This document shows, in pieces, positions 21,404 to 32,668 of a DNA stretch of 64,000 bases (the stretch's first letter is position 1; every line of letters begins with the position of its first letter). Source of the DNA: Brassica napus (taxonomy: Eukaryota; Streptophyta; Magnoliopsida; Brassicales; Brassicaceae); contig NW_026014650.1 of assembly GCF_020379485.1 (NCBI RefSeq), positions 98,501-162,500 of the forward strand, read 5' to 3'. A program made the position numbers and the translations under genes. A model generated the notes under the pieces. It had not been told where the DNA came from, did not search any database, and saw only the letters and a list, made by a program, of their open reading frames with translations.

Positions 21404-21482
21404 ATTTATCTGTTTACATTCAATAGAATTCTTGGTCTGGAACCTAGAGTGGCTAGGGGATTCTGATGTGGGTCTCTTATAG
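21393..21482 (+). other. Putative gag-pol intron (90 nt)
   Basis: Begins GTAATTCC after TCTG, is T-rich, has a branch-like CTGAT about 20 nt before the end, and finishes TCTTATAG. Removing it turns S-I-S-G-stop into [13 protein letters not shown], in frame with protease. The minus-strand element has the same arrangement (48564-48656, 93 nt), and the 3' half is conserved at 58171. Confidence 0.55.
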
Positions 21483-23263
21483 GGACCCTCATGATTGGTG
21501 GTGTTGAAACCAACGTGCTTTTCGACACAGGGGCTACACATAGTTTTGTGAGTCCGGAACTGGTCGGAAAGGGTATGTTCTGCCTCTGTTCTGGGGATAA
21601 TTCGAGACTAGTGAGGGCAGCCGGTGGGCAAATCATGCACTCATTAGGGCTCATGGCTAATATCCCGGTAATGATCCAGGAGAAAAATCTGCATGTAGAT
21701 CTGATTGTGTTGCGCCTACAGAATCACGATGTGATCCTAGGCATGGATTGGTTGGGAAAGTATCGGGCCACTCTCGACTCCCACAGAGGATGTGTACGGT
21801 TGGAGACTGGACCTCACCCGATCCAGTACCAAAGTCTGAATATGAGTCCGGCTCTGGATAGAGTAGTGGTGTCAGCAATCCGAGCAGAACGGATGCTTAG
21901 ACGGGGTTGTGAAGCATATTTGACCACTATTACCACTATGGAGCACGGCAGGTCTGATGATCAGAAAGATCTAACTGAGGACCCGTTGGTGTCTGAGTTC
22001 CCAGATTTGTTCCGTTCACTACAGGGTGTCCCCCCTGATAGGTCGGATCCATTTACGATTGAACTAGAACCATGGACAGCTTCGCTGTCCAAGAGTCCGT
22101 ACCGAATGGCTCCGGCCGAGATGGCCGAGCTAAAGAAGCAATTAGAAGAATTGTTGGACAAGGGGTTCATACGTCCAAGTAGCTCTCCTTGGGGTGCACC
22201 AGTCCTCTTTGTGAAAAAGAAGGATGGTAGCATGCGTCTGTGTATTGACTATCGAGGGTTGAACAGGGTTACTGTGAAGAACAAGTACCCGTTGCCCAGA
22301 ATAGATGAGTTGTTGGATCAACTCAAAGGAGCCAAGTGGTTTTCTAAGATTGATTTGGCCTCAGGGTATCATCAGATCCCTATAGAGCCAAATGATATTA
22401 GAAAGACAGCATTCCGGACCAGGTACGGCCACTACGAGTTTGTGGTTATGCCATTCGGTCTGACCAATGCCCCTGCTGCATTCATGAAAATGATGAACAG
22501 CGTGTTCCGAGATTTCCTGGACGAATCAGTGATCATCTTCAATGATGATATCCTGATTTACTCCAAGGATGAGGAATCTCATCGGAAACACCTGAGAGCC
22601 GTGCTGGAACGATTACGGAAACACAAGCGCTATGCAAAACTCAGTAAATGCAGTTTTTGGCAGAAGAGCATTGGGTTTCTCGGCCACATTGTGTCCGGTG
22701 AGGGCGTCTCGGTGGATCCAGAGAAGATCAGGGCAATCAAGGATTGGCCTCGACCACGCAGTGCCACGGAAGTCAGAAGCTTCCTAGGGCTGGCAGGTTA
22801 TTATAGAAAGTTTGTGAAAGGATTTGCAAGCTTGGCTCAGCCTATGACACGGTTGACCGGGAAGGACGTTAAGTTCACATGGTCTAAGGAGTGTGGGAAA
22901 TGTTTTTCCGCGCTTAAGGACATGCTGACTAGCGCACCCATTCTGGTTCTTCCAGAGGCCGACAAACCCTATGTGGTTTATACGGACGCGTCCATAATAG
23001 GACTAGGTTGCGTATTAACCCAGCATGGGAAGGTCATCGCCTATGCTTCAAGGCAGTTGAGAAGACATGAGGGAAACTACCCCACCCATGACCTTGAAAT
23101 GGCTGCGGTAGTGTTCGCCTTAAAGATTTGGCGATCATACTTGTATGGTGCCAAGGTTCAGATACTTACGGACCATAAGAGTCTTAAGTATATATTCACC
23201 CAGCCTGAGTTAAACTTAAGGCAGAGAAGGTGGATGGAGTTTGTATCATCCGGGAAAGGCTAA
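21483..23263 (+). pseudogene. pol: Chromovirus protease-RT-RNase H, frameshifted
   Basis: Aspartic protease with FDTGATHSF (about residue 12 from the ATG at 21491). Reverse transcriptase with [16 protein letters not shown] and [14 protein letters not shown]. The catalytic motif reads FNDD instead of FIDD (about residue 346). RNase H starts at about residue 490 with YTDAS, then [11 protein letters not shown] and TDHKSLKY. The frame ends early because 26 bp present in the sister element are missing after MEFV (about 23243), shifting frame; coding resumes in another frame at [15 protein letters not shown]. Polyprotein maturation and cDNA synthesis would fail without the rest. Confidence 0.9.
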
Positions 23264-23698
23264 TCTGGTCGCAGATGCCATGAGCCGGAGAAGGGCCGAC
23301 GTATCAGCCGAACGAAAAGCGGACGACCTGGACGGTACGGTTCGTGCCCTACGGTTGAACGCATCGACCAAAGAGTCTGAACCACTCGGATTAGAGGCGG
23401 TCAATCAGGCTGACCTGCTTACCCGCATTCGGTTGGCTCAAGGTCAGGACGAGAACCTAAACAAGGTTGCTCAGAATGATAGGACGGAGTACCAAACTGC
23501 AAAGGATGGTACCATCCAAGTAAACGGTCGGATCAGTGTTCCTAATGATAGGAGTCTAAAGGAAGAGATTATGAGGGAGGCTCATAAATCCAGATTCTCG
23601 GTTCATTCTGGTGCGACCAAGATGTATCAGAACCTTAAGAAGTTCTATCATTGGATCCGTATGAAGGCTGATGTCGCGGAATGGGTGGCCAAGTGTTC
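23244..23698 (+). pseudogene. pol: Chromovirus RNase H end and integrase N-terminus
   Basis: Frame-shifted continuation from [16 protein letters not shown] through a charged linker to the integrase HHCC zinc-finger region (HKSRFSVHSGATKMYQNLKK, then WVAKC). It is interrupted at 23698/23699 by the Tat element, between the two Cys of the C-x2-C pair (KC...TCQL resumes at 41236). Confidence 0.88.
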
Positions 23699-24752
23699 TG
23701 TGGGAATCGAAATTCACACCGTCGATTTCCGTTTAAATAAGGAAACTAGGAAAACCCTAATTTCCCAGAGGACCCGGATATCTGCTAATTACCACACGTC
23801 AAGCAATCAGAACACGAGAATAACAACGTTAAAGTATAATAAATCAAAAAGAGAGCAAAGAAGATCTTATTCCGAATCTGCGTATGAGCGTTTACAACAA
23901 GGTATAAGCCTGGGCTCGAGAGCTGTCGGCGAGATTCCTAGTTCTAGCAACCCTAAGACGGCTAAACCTAATTGAGTCGCAGCTCGAAATAACAAAAACG
24001 GAAAATTGCCTAAATTGCTCTAAGTGCTAAGTTTTCTCTGAAAAAGTTCTCCCCTCTGCTCCTCGCCTAGGACTCCTTATATACTAGCTCCAAGGTCGGT
24101 TTATGCTTTTACTCTTCTGCCCTTAAGCCGTCATAGCATAAAAATGGAGATATTCCATTTTACCCGATCTTCACAATTATCTTCAAAACTTCCGTATTTA
24201 TCCGCGGAAACTTGACATTTATCCTTCCTTGTGGGCCAAGCGTAAACCGTGCTGCGGTTTACGGGCTGTGGGTTAGGAAATCGTAGGATGGGCCTCGAGT
24301 CGTGTTTTAGGTCCCTTTGGGCCGTCTTCCGACTCGACACGTTTACTACGAATTTTCCGTGGTTTCTCATCCGTGAAGTTTGATCGATGAGTTGGAATAG
24401 CGGAAAACGTGGACTGAGCTTGCTACGGTCTTCGGGAGATAGCGTTCGAAGATTTGACGAGAATGCATGGATTGATGTATGTCGATGTCCGGAAGAGTTC
24501 GGTCGCTACACAGCGACCGAACTTCGGCTCGAGCCCGGTCGCTACGTAGCGACAGAGCGGGACGATAGCGACCGAGCGGGACGATCGCTCGGTCACTACG
24601 TAGCGACCGAGCTTTGGCTCGAGCTCGGTCGCTACGTAAAGCTTTTTCGTAAGGAAGAACCTATTTCGAAAAGTACTCTTCGGAGGAATTCTTATTTTCT
24701 TCCTCGGACGTTTTTAATGTTACATTTTTCGTAACCGTTTTTGACCCCAACA
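23699..24752 (-). repeat. 3' LTR of the Tat element
   Basis: 1,054 bp, TGTTGGGG to TTCCCACA on the minus strand; TATA box inside. The target duplication TGTTC lies at 23694-23698 and 41236-41240. It is shorter than the 5' LTR (1,386 bp), mainly because its palindromic array (about 24500-24640) has only four or five degenerate units against about twelve. Confidence 0.92.
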
Positions 24753-24770
24753 GTTAGCCCCCCAGCCCGT
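24753..24770 (-). other. Polypurine tract of the Tat element
   Basis: On the minus strand AACGGGCTGGGGGGCTAAC abuts the LTR start TGTTGGGG. Same tract as at 5203-5219. Confidence 0.7.
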
Positions 24771-24891
24771 TAGAGTTATGACTCTAGCGGGCGGATAGAT
24801 GACTTTGACAAGTTTAAGTTTATCGGACGAAATTCACATTTTAAACTCCGCGGAAAAAAGTTGTCGAGACGATATTCCGAACCCATACTTC

Positions 24892-24899
24892 TATAAGTA
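24892..24899 (+). promoter_or_regulatory. TATA-like box of the antisense ORF
   Basis: TATAAGTA lies 86 bp before the ATG at 24985, on the strand opposite to the element's own promoter. The same sequence sits in reverse near 5070-5085 upstream of the truncated copy. This suggests an independent antisense promoter; it is inference only. Confidence 0.4.
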
Positions 24900-24984
24900 G
24901 TGAGCTCTTGTCATTCATTTTCTTCACACCTTCCCTTCTTCATTCCTTCAAAAACCTCTCTAGTTTCATAACTTCCCTTTCAAC

Positions 24985-26041
24985 ATGTCTTCCTCCCAAG
25001 GTGATAAGAAGAATTCCGACGTCGAGATTGGCGAGGCCACTTCTCCGGCTCTGGTTCTAACTTCTCCGGCGGAAGCGCCGGCTTGTGTTGCCGGTCATCT
25101 TTCTTTCCGAGAGAAACAAGTTCGTCGCCAAGCCGAGAAAGAGCTAGCTCAAGCTGGCTCCGAGTTTCCGTCTTCTTCTGCGCAGGTCGTTGCCCCGTGC
25201 CATGGGACCGAAGTCATGGCTCCTCTCTCGCAAGCCCTTCCTGCGGGATCTACCACGACTCCGATCCTCGTCGAGGACAAGGAGAAGGCTGCTGACTCTA
25301 TGCTTCCTCCTCCAGCCAGAAAGGAAATCGTTCTGGCATTGCGTGCTCCTAGCGCTGTCCTGGATACTCAGCCTAAGAGTCGGAAGAGGAAACTCGCCAA
25401 GAGTGGCGACGGGGAGACTTTGCAGCGAGGTGGAAAGGTTTGTCTCTTGTTTGAATTCTCGATCGTCTTTTGTGCATTATTTGCTCGGACTTAGTCTTAA
25501 GAATTCTCACCGTTTGCAGTTCATATCGTTGATCGATGGGATGATCAGCGAATGTGGTTCTGAGACCAGTCGCCTTTCCGGGGAGTTGGTGGAGCTTCAG
25601 GGCAGATGGTCCGAAACCGAGGCCATGTTGACGGCTGTCGAGGACTCTCACTCTGCGAAAGTGTCGAAGCTCGAGGTTGCGATAGGAGAGCTTGAGAGGG
25701 ACCTTGGGAAGACGGCGAGTTCCTTGCTTAAGGAAAAGAAGGCCAGGAAGGCCAAATCCTCGGAGGTGCGTCGACTCCAGCGTCAGATCGAGAGTGACGC
25801 GGGACTAGCGCACCGCGGGATCCAAGAGGCTACGGATGCCCTTCGTGCGGAGTTTCAAGCTCGCTTGGCGAAAATTTCTGCTTCCCTGGGTTCCCTCGAG
25901 TGTATCCGGAGCAGGGATTTCGCTTTGGTGACGATTGAGGGCGGGATGGCCGTGGTTCGGTCGTTCCAAAGTGAGACTCCCCCGACCTTGGAGGCCGAAG
26001 AGGCCCGACTAACCGGCTGCAAGGGAGATATGGCGGCCTAG
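24985..26041 (+). CDS. Tat-element antisense ORF, two exons
   Basis: Antisense to the element, between integrase and the 3' LTR. Exon 1 (24985-25437, 151 codons) starts MSSSQGDKKNSDVEIGEATS and is Ser/Pro/Ala-rich. It ends AAAG|GTTTGT. An 82-nt intron (25438-25519) ends TTTGCAG. Exon 2 (25520-26041) continues FISLIDGMISECGSE and is a predicted coiled coil with many Glu, Lys, Leu and Arg. The spliced product would be about 324 aa. Tat-lineage elements are known to carry antisense ORFs in this position, often with the gypsy-type transposon domain PF04195; I do not see that domain here, so this one may be a shortened version. Function unknown. No stop or frameshift seen. Confidence 0.6.
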
Positions 26042-27289
26042 GATGGAGATTTTGGTCTCATCCTGGCCGACCTGAAATCCGCGTGCTTCCTTCCGACGTG
26101 TTCAGAAGACCCAGAGGGGAAAGTCCCGATGGTCGGAGAGAACGGAAGCGGCGCGGCTCCAGGCTCGGATGAGGCAGCGGGTGAAGAGGGGGCGTAAGTT
26201 CTGAGGGTGACTTGGGTTAGATCTCTTGCGAGAGATTTTTTTTTTTATGTTTCGGCCTTGAATGGCCTTGTTTGCATTTCGGGACTGGCCGTGTGTGGCT
26301 TTGAATCCCTGCCGCTCCGCGGCTTTCGTTTTATTGTACGATAATCGGATAACGCTTTTTTATGAGTTTGTGAATAGTGGGAAGGAAGGTGATGAGTTGT
26401 CGTCTCATATCCTTCTTCGATTGTGAAATGTTTCATTCGAGATCTGTTTCGAGAGTTCTTCCGCGAGATGTGAACTCTGCGGGGGTGCTGAAGGTGTCGA
26501 ACATAAACATAGGGCATGGTTTAAGAATCTCTTATCTTTCGATATCATGTCTTTGAGATGTTAGAGACCAGTGCGCTTGGTTTAGGGCAAGACCTAGGTT
26601 TACTTTCGGTTTAAGGATTGTGCGGTGACTAACTGGCTATCGTTTTTTCCTGTCGCGATTTCTTCCTGATACGTATCGATGTAAAGTCCGCGATAGGTTC
26701 TCGGTTTATATGACTTGTTTGATACGAACCGAGCATCTCTCCGGAGACCGGAAGTGCTAGACCAAAATTTTGGATTTCTTTTATAGCGCTATTATCCTTG
26801 TGTCGGATGTAAGAGAGTCATCTCCGTGAGATGGCTATGTCTGTTTTGGACGTTTGTGAGTTCGATGTGATCAGCATCAGACTTGGTGGCGCGTGCCGTT
26901 GTTTTGAATATTTTGCGCAAAGTAAGTGTTAGTGTGTGCATATATATATGCCTTTTTTGTGACGGAGGTTTCGTTCGCTTGAAAGAAATAAACTTTGAGG
27001 CATCTTTTGCGATGTCTCGCGATGCTAAAGGTTGCTTCTCCTAAGCGGCCGACTAATTTCCCAAGACCTCGTTCTGATTTTACGGGTGAGGATGTTTTGA
27101 TAAGTCGAAAACACCAAAAGCGTGGTAAGAAGTTTTTCGATTTTTTGGGAGTATAGGAGTATACGTACCCACTCCCCCCTTTTTTAATGAGGGGGGACAG
27201 CTGAATTTGCCTTTCGACAAACTGCCTACGTACTACTTGCGGAGATCAAGCCGTCTCGTAGTTCAGTGATTGCGAGTTGGTTTGTTTAG
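26042..27289. other. Tat spacer between antisense ORF and integrase
   Basis: No convincing coding region on either strand. Contains short A/T tracts, a TATATATATG near 26940, and a segment near 27180-27270 (GGGGGGACAGC ... ACTGCCTACGTACTACTTGC) of a type I recall as common in Tat-like elements beside the antisense ORF. Confidence 0.45.
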
Positions 27290-27768
27290 TGATAGTATTT
27301 TTTGAGATGCATCGCGTTCCAGGTTCTAGGGATTTTTATGCCCTGCATGTTGGCTATTTCGTAAGAACCTAGTCGGACGACTTTTTTGATTTTATAGGGA
27401 CCTTCCCAGTTTGCTCCAAGTTTTCCCGCGTTTCGTTCAGCGGTGTTTTGGAAGACTTAGCGAAGGACCAGATCTCCCTGATTGAACCTACGATTCCGTA
27501 CGTTGGAATTATAGTATCTCGCAGCGGCATGCTGGTAGTTTTGAATTCGGATGAGCGCTCGATCTCGGTGCTCGTTAATGAGGTCGAGATCATCCAAGAG
27601 CATAGCATCGTTGAGTTCCTCTCGTTCGGGTAAGAACCTTCTTCGAACACCGGGAAATTCTACTTCTGCGGGAATCATGCATTCCGTGCCGTATACCAGG
27701 GCGAAGGGAGTTTCTCCCGTTGCTCGCCTTGCGGTGGTACGGCGAGACTAGAGGACTCCCTCGAGTTC
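27290..27768 (-). pseudogene. pol: Tat integrase C-terminal part
   Basis: Minus strand, resuming after the nested element: ADELEGVL, a TAG where Trp is usual (27747-27749), then [28 protein letters not shown], a TAA stop where Lys is expected, and NWEGPYKIKKVVRLGSYEI ... WNAMHLKKYY. This is the end of the integrase core and the C-terminal GPY/F region. Two nonsense codons inactivate it independently of the insertion. Confidence 0.8.
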
Positions 27769-27773
27769 GTCGG

Positions 27774-30700
27774 TGTGATAACCCGCCCTTTGGAATAAAA
27801 TGGTCGAGAGAGCAAAAGTCAGAATCCAGAGCCGAGCTTTTGGGAATCAAAGCAATTGAAGGAATGTTAAGTTTTGATCACTTAAGACTTAACATGGATC
27901 GAAGAAAATAGAAGATTGGTCGAGCATCAACTTTGTGGTTGAGTCGCGGGCAATACAGATCGATCGGGAAATTTGAAGTACGAGAAGGTCGAAGAATGGA
28001 TCGTGAGTGAAGCATGAATTGAGATAAGCTGCTCTACCATTGTTAGAAATGTCTTAGATTGATCAGACGGCAGTTTTGGAAGAATCACATTTTTGAAGCA
28101 CGACGGTTTAGAAGCTCGACGTTTTTGAAGATTGACGTTTCTTCATCGTGAAGTTTTCTCGGAATATCTTCGTATCAGTAAAATATTATTCTGAAGACAT
28201 TATAAGTCGGAAGCAGGACGGGAATTAAGCAGGACAGGAAGCAAGCACGACGGGATTGAAGCACGACGGGAAAACCCGAAGTTGGGCAAAAACCCTAATT
28301 TCGGTATTACGAAATTCTTTGAGGAAGCCGGAGGCTCGGGAAATATTTTCCATCAAGGTCAGGATTCACTTGGAGTTTATTAAAAATATTCATCTCATCA
28401 GAACGGGCGTAGAAAAATATTCGGGATTGATCGCGGGACGAAAATTCACCGGAAGGGTCGAAATCAGTCGAATGGACCGAGAAGCTCGAGCTGGTCTTAT
28501 CTATGAGATAAGGACGTGATGTAACCTGCCTGGCATGGTATGTGGCAAGGGAAGCAGGAGGTGTTGAAGCCCAGGAGAGCACAGCATGCTGATTGACACC
28601 CAGAAGCACGAGGTGCCGCGAAACCTGCGATCGGAGCATGCTGAGCGACATGTGTGTGCTGAGTGTCAATCTGGATGAGGTCAGGCCGTGGATCAGACAT
28701 CTGGAGGGCATGGTGTCACTCTGCATGATGTCCTGGTCATGGCATCAGACATGTGGAGCACGAGGTGCCGCGATGCATGCGTCCGGAGCCATGCGAAGCG
28801 ACACACGGGCTGCCACACGGCTTGTTTCAGATTGGTTGCTGCATCCTATATAAACCCCACGACCCCAGCTCATTTCAAACCATCCAGCACACCTGAAACT
28901 CAGAGAAAAACGTGAGAGAGAAAGCTAGAGAAAGAAAGTTCGAGAACAGTTATTCTACTGATTTCAAGTCAGCGCCTAGGGAAGGTTCTGGCCAACTGAA
29001 GATCAACCAATTGAATATCAATTCAGATGGGAAGCAAGTCAACGTGGTTAGAGAGAGAGAGAGAAATAGAGTGTAGCTGAGTTCCGAAGATCGATACTTC
29101 ACCAAGAAGCGAAGTTCTGTCCAATCGAAGAATTTCTGCAATTGTTATGCGGAAGCTCTGCCCAAGTCAATCTGTCCACTCTACTCATATTCTTTGATGA
29201 TCAAGTGGAGGTGATGTCCAAGATCAGTTCAGTTCCATGGTTTCAGTTCAGTTGAGGTTATGGTTCGATACTCTGTTCAGATTTCGGAAGAATTGTTCGA
29301 GTTGAGTTCAGTCCAGACCAGTATCAGGGGAGGTTCTGTACAAGTCAAGATCAGTCCAGTCCAGTCCAGTCAAGGCGTCCCTTGGGTTTTGGCCAAGTCC
29401 TCTCAGATCAACCAGCAGCTTCTCGCCTAGAACACTGTGAGTTGGTTTGTTTGAATTCCACTTGGAATTTAGGGTAGATCGAGTCTGCATATAGATTAGA
29501 ATGATCACGTTATTGAATGGTAGAGTCCTTAGGGTTATTTTATTTATGGAACCGGACTCAGTTTAGCAAGGGCTAAGCTGAGATGAATGGAATTAAGACT
29601 GAGTTAATAACCTGACTAGGACTAGGGCTAGGATGCATCATGTTTTCTATTCTTGCGTGTTGATATGGTTGAGTGCAGGTTCCCGTTATCTTTAAGGATA
29701 GTTTCATAGCAGGAGGCTGGACTATCTGGATAACGGTTTGATTTATTTGTTTAGTATTGATATTATTGTTTAGTTATTAGTACTAAGGGTCTTAGGCCAT
29801 ATAGGCCGGACTACTGGTACTATGGTTAGTCTTGTGGAGTCGAGTGTCTAGTTAGGATCTGGAACTCTATGTTTAGGTTAGGTTCTAGATTGAGTTTGTG
29901 TTGTGTGAGGGTGCCGACAGTATGTGCGTAACCCGCCCATACTAGGCTTGTGTAGGGGTGATTAGTGTTTCCTCAGCCTCGTACCCAGCGGGTTTAAGGA
30001 AACCCCTTATTCGTTGGATCGGGAAGACTCAGAGAGACGGGATCATGGCCTAGGGCTGAGTGATTACACGACGGTGTAATGTGGCAGTGACCCGAAGGAC
30101 TGTGGGCTGTCGCGCGGTGACCCGAAGGACTGTGGGCCGCGGTCGGTTGAAAGTTCCTTCTTCTGGCCTTTGTGGTAGGAAGATAGGATATTGCCGATAG
30201 AGAGGATGAACACTAAGTCACCATTTCCCGGGGTAGTGTGTTGTGTTGTGTTAGAGTGTCGTAGAGGGTTATGGAACCCTCGAGTTAGTGTATCACCGAT
30301 ATACGGTGTTACGAGTTAGATCGAGTCGTAGTTACTAATAGTCTTATTATTGTGATTGTGTTTGGTTGATTGATTTGCTTGCAGGTTCTGACATTAAGTC
30401 CTAAGTCTGGCTTAGGTACCGGATTAGGCTTGGTGTGTATTTGGTTATTGTAGGCCTGACATTGGCCTGTATGTGTTTGAGGGATTGCTTGTGAAGGGTG
30501 GTGGATATTAAAGCTATGCGGTATCATTGGTTGGCCGATCATGTTCTTGTTTGATTCTTGGTCGATCGACTAGTGATACTTGTATAGTCTAAGTGTCTAA
30601 CACTACATGAGTACTGAACTCAGGCGTATATATGGTTAACTAGGGATTGGTTGTTGACTTGTTTTTATGCAGGTTCCCGTTACTTGAAGCTAGATCATGG

Positions 30701-31472
30701 CAGGAGGCCAAGTCTAACTTAGTAACGGTTTGCTTAGCCTTAGCTTTTATTGCATGCTAGGGCTAGATTGATTGTTATTTTGGGTTGTCCGGGTTAGAGT
30801 CTAGGTTGTGGGTAGAGGCCGCCAGCTCACTGAGTAACATTAGGTTACTCATCCAACTCCGTTGTCCTTTTTGCAGGTCGCTTTAGGTAAGGATGATCGG
30901 ATAGCTTGGTGCTGGACGTTAGGACCGCCGGTGTAGATTTTCATGCCTTTTGTAAACGGTATTGTGGATTTGAGTTTAGTTGACTCGATTTGGCATTAGG
31001 CCGGGACCGGTCTCCAATTATATCAATGTATGGATATTTCTCGAATAAATAAAGTAATTGTTTTATATGCGCTTCATGAGTACTCTGATATTTGACTAGT
31101 CCGGTCTAACACAACGTTAGGTCGTAGTATGGGTTGAAAAGCCTTAGGCCTCGATCTAACGGAAAACGCTAACTCTAGGTACGGGTTGCAAAGCCTTATG
31201 CCTTGACGCAGCGGGACGAGTTAGTGAATGAACTGGTCTAGGTCGTGGAGTAAAAGTTTGTGACTCTGACCGGATCGTCCCTAACCCGTCATGTAGCGCT
31301 TCCGGACCATGGTGTTGGGTTGGACGGTCAGTCATGTTCTTGTTTGATTGTTGGCTGGCCGGTTGGCTCATTCATCTCTAACCCTGGGTGTTGGAGGTCG
31401 ATCGGTCAAGTTCTTGTTTGATTGTTGGCCGGTTGATCGACCATATGTCTAGGACGGTTCGGGGGTGTTACA
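27774..31472 (+). repeat. LARD 5' LTR
   Basis: 3,699 bp. TATA box TATATAAA at 28847-28854, followed by a GA-rich leader. Two diverged copies of a segment beginning GCAGGTTCCCGTTA occur about 990 bp apart (near 29676 and 30669), and a CGAAGGACTGTGGGC repeat near 30093 and 30123. By eye about 35-40 substitutions and small indels separate it from the 3' LTR, about 1%, which suggests a recent insertion. Confidence 0.92.
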
Positions 31473-32668
31473 GAGGTTGTATCAGAGCATGGTTTCGTCC
31501 ATGCTTCCGGAACTCATGATTTAATCGGTTTTAAATATTTATCGAGTCAAAATGAGTCACAAAAGGCATTAGGTAAACCGGTCACGTCCAGCGATAGGAT
31601 TTGTGGTTTTAGGAAATTAGGATTAAGATAGTGGAATCTAGAATTGCTAGGTTGGTTGGGTAGAACTGTTAGGTTGCTGGTTAGAATTGCGGTTAGGTTG
31701 CATTGTTAGTATTTGCTGGGTTAGTAGATTATGTGATTAATTGTCTACTAACTTGCATGTGAGGTGTTCTTTTGAGTTGCAGCGAGTAAATGCGTTTGTT
31801 GATCGGTACTTTTATGAAAACCTTAAAGTGGAGGGAGTTCGAGGCCAAACCCAAACCCGAAGCGAAAGAGGAGAGACAGATTCAGAGAACTGGGCTGTGG
31901 TATGGACTGGACAGATGGGAAGAAACAAGACTTCGTTGGGAAAGGACTTCATCAGTATCTGGGAAATGAGAGATCGAGGAAATGGTTGGAGTAATCAGAG
32001 GCGCAGATTGGCAAGATCGTATCATGGGAAATTAGTTGGGCAGCAAAGTAAAAACTAAGAAGAAGACGCAGTGATCATTCAAGTGAAGATTTATGAAGAT
32101 CATTGTGGTGTCATTGGGAAGGACACTCAAGGGAAAGTGAAAGGCAGAGTGAAGAGATATGAAGACGATTATGGCGACTTTAGACAGTATACACAAAGGG
32201 ACATGGGCAAGCAAAGTAAAGAGTTATGAAGACAAGTTGAGATTAATTGAAGCATGAGAAATCAAGAAATGAAAGGATTCAAGACCGAGGAAACGCATGG
32301 AGATGTATTAAGATGGAGCGAGTTCAGAATCAGAAAATCTAGAAGAAGACTGAAGAAATCATGGGGAGATATCTAAGGCCAACCGATAAAGAAGCACATC
32401 TAGTGATCAAGAGAAAGTTATGTAATGAGGAGTTATGGAGGAGTTGTTATCAAGGTGGAGCAAGTTCAAAATCCAAAGTGTTTATGGAGACCCAAAGAAA
32501 CCGAAAGAAAGGCGAGCCAGCAAAGAACCATATCTTATGACCAAGACCGCAAGACGAAGTTATTCAAAAGCTGAACATCATCACTACACATCAAGGAGGA
32601 ACATTTCGTGAAGCTAAGCAATTGCGAAACTAAGAATTCGAGGACGAATTCTATTAAGGGGGGGAGAA
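31473..32668 (+). other. LARD internal region
   Basis: Starts with the primer-binding site GAGGTTGTATCAGAGCATGG (31473-31492). It ends with the polypurine tract AAGGGGGGGAGAA (32656-32668). Purine-rich with many GAAG stretches. The longest frame (31741-32058, 105 codons) has no recognisable domain and no support as a gene. Confidence 0.85.

Noticed and set aside
21658..21878. Minus-strand frames overlapping chromovirus pol
   Set aside because: Shadows of the well-supported plus-strand protease and RT frames.
28256..28519. 87-codon frame in the LARD LTR, repeated at 33150-33413
   Set aside because: Identical frames simply reflect the two LTR copies. No domain, and the opposite strand has a longer overlapping frame.
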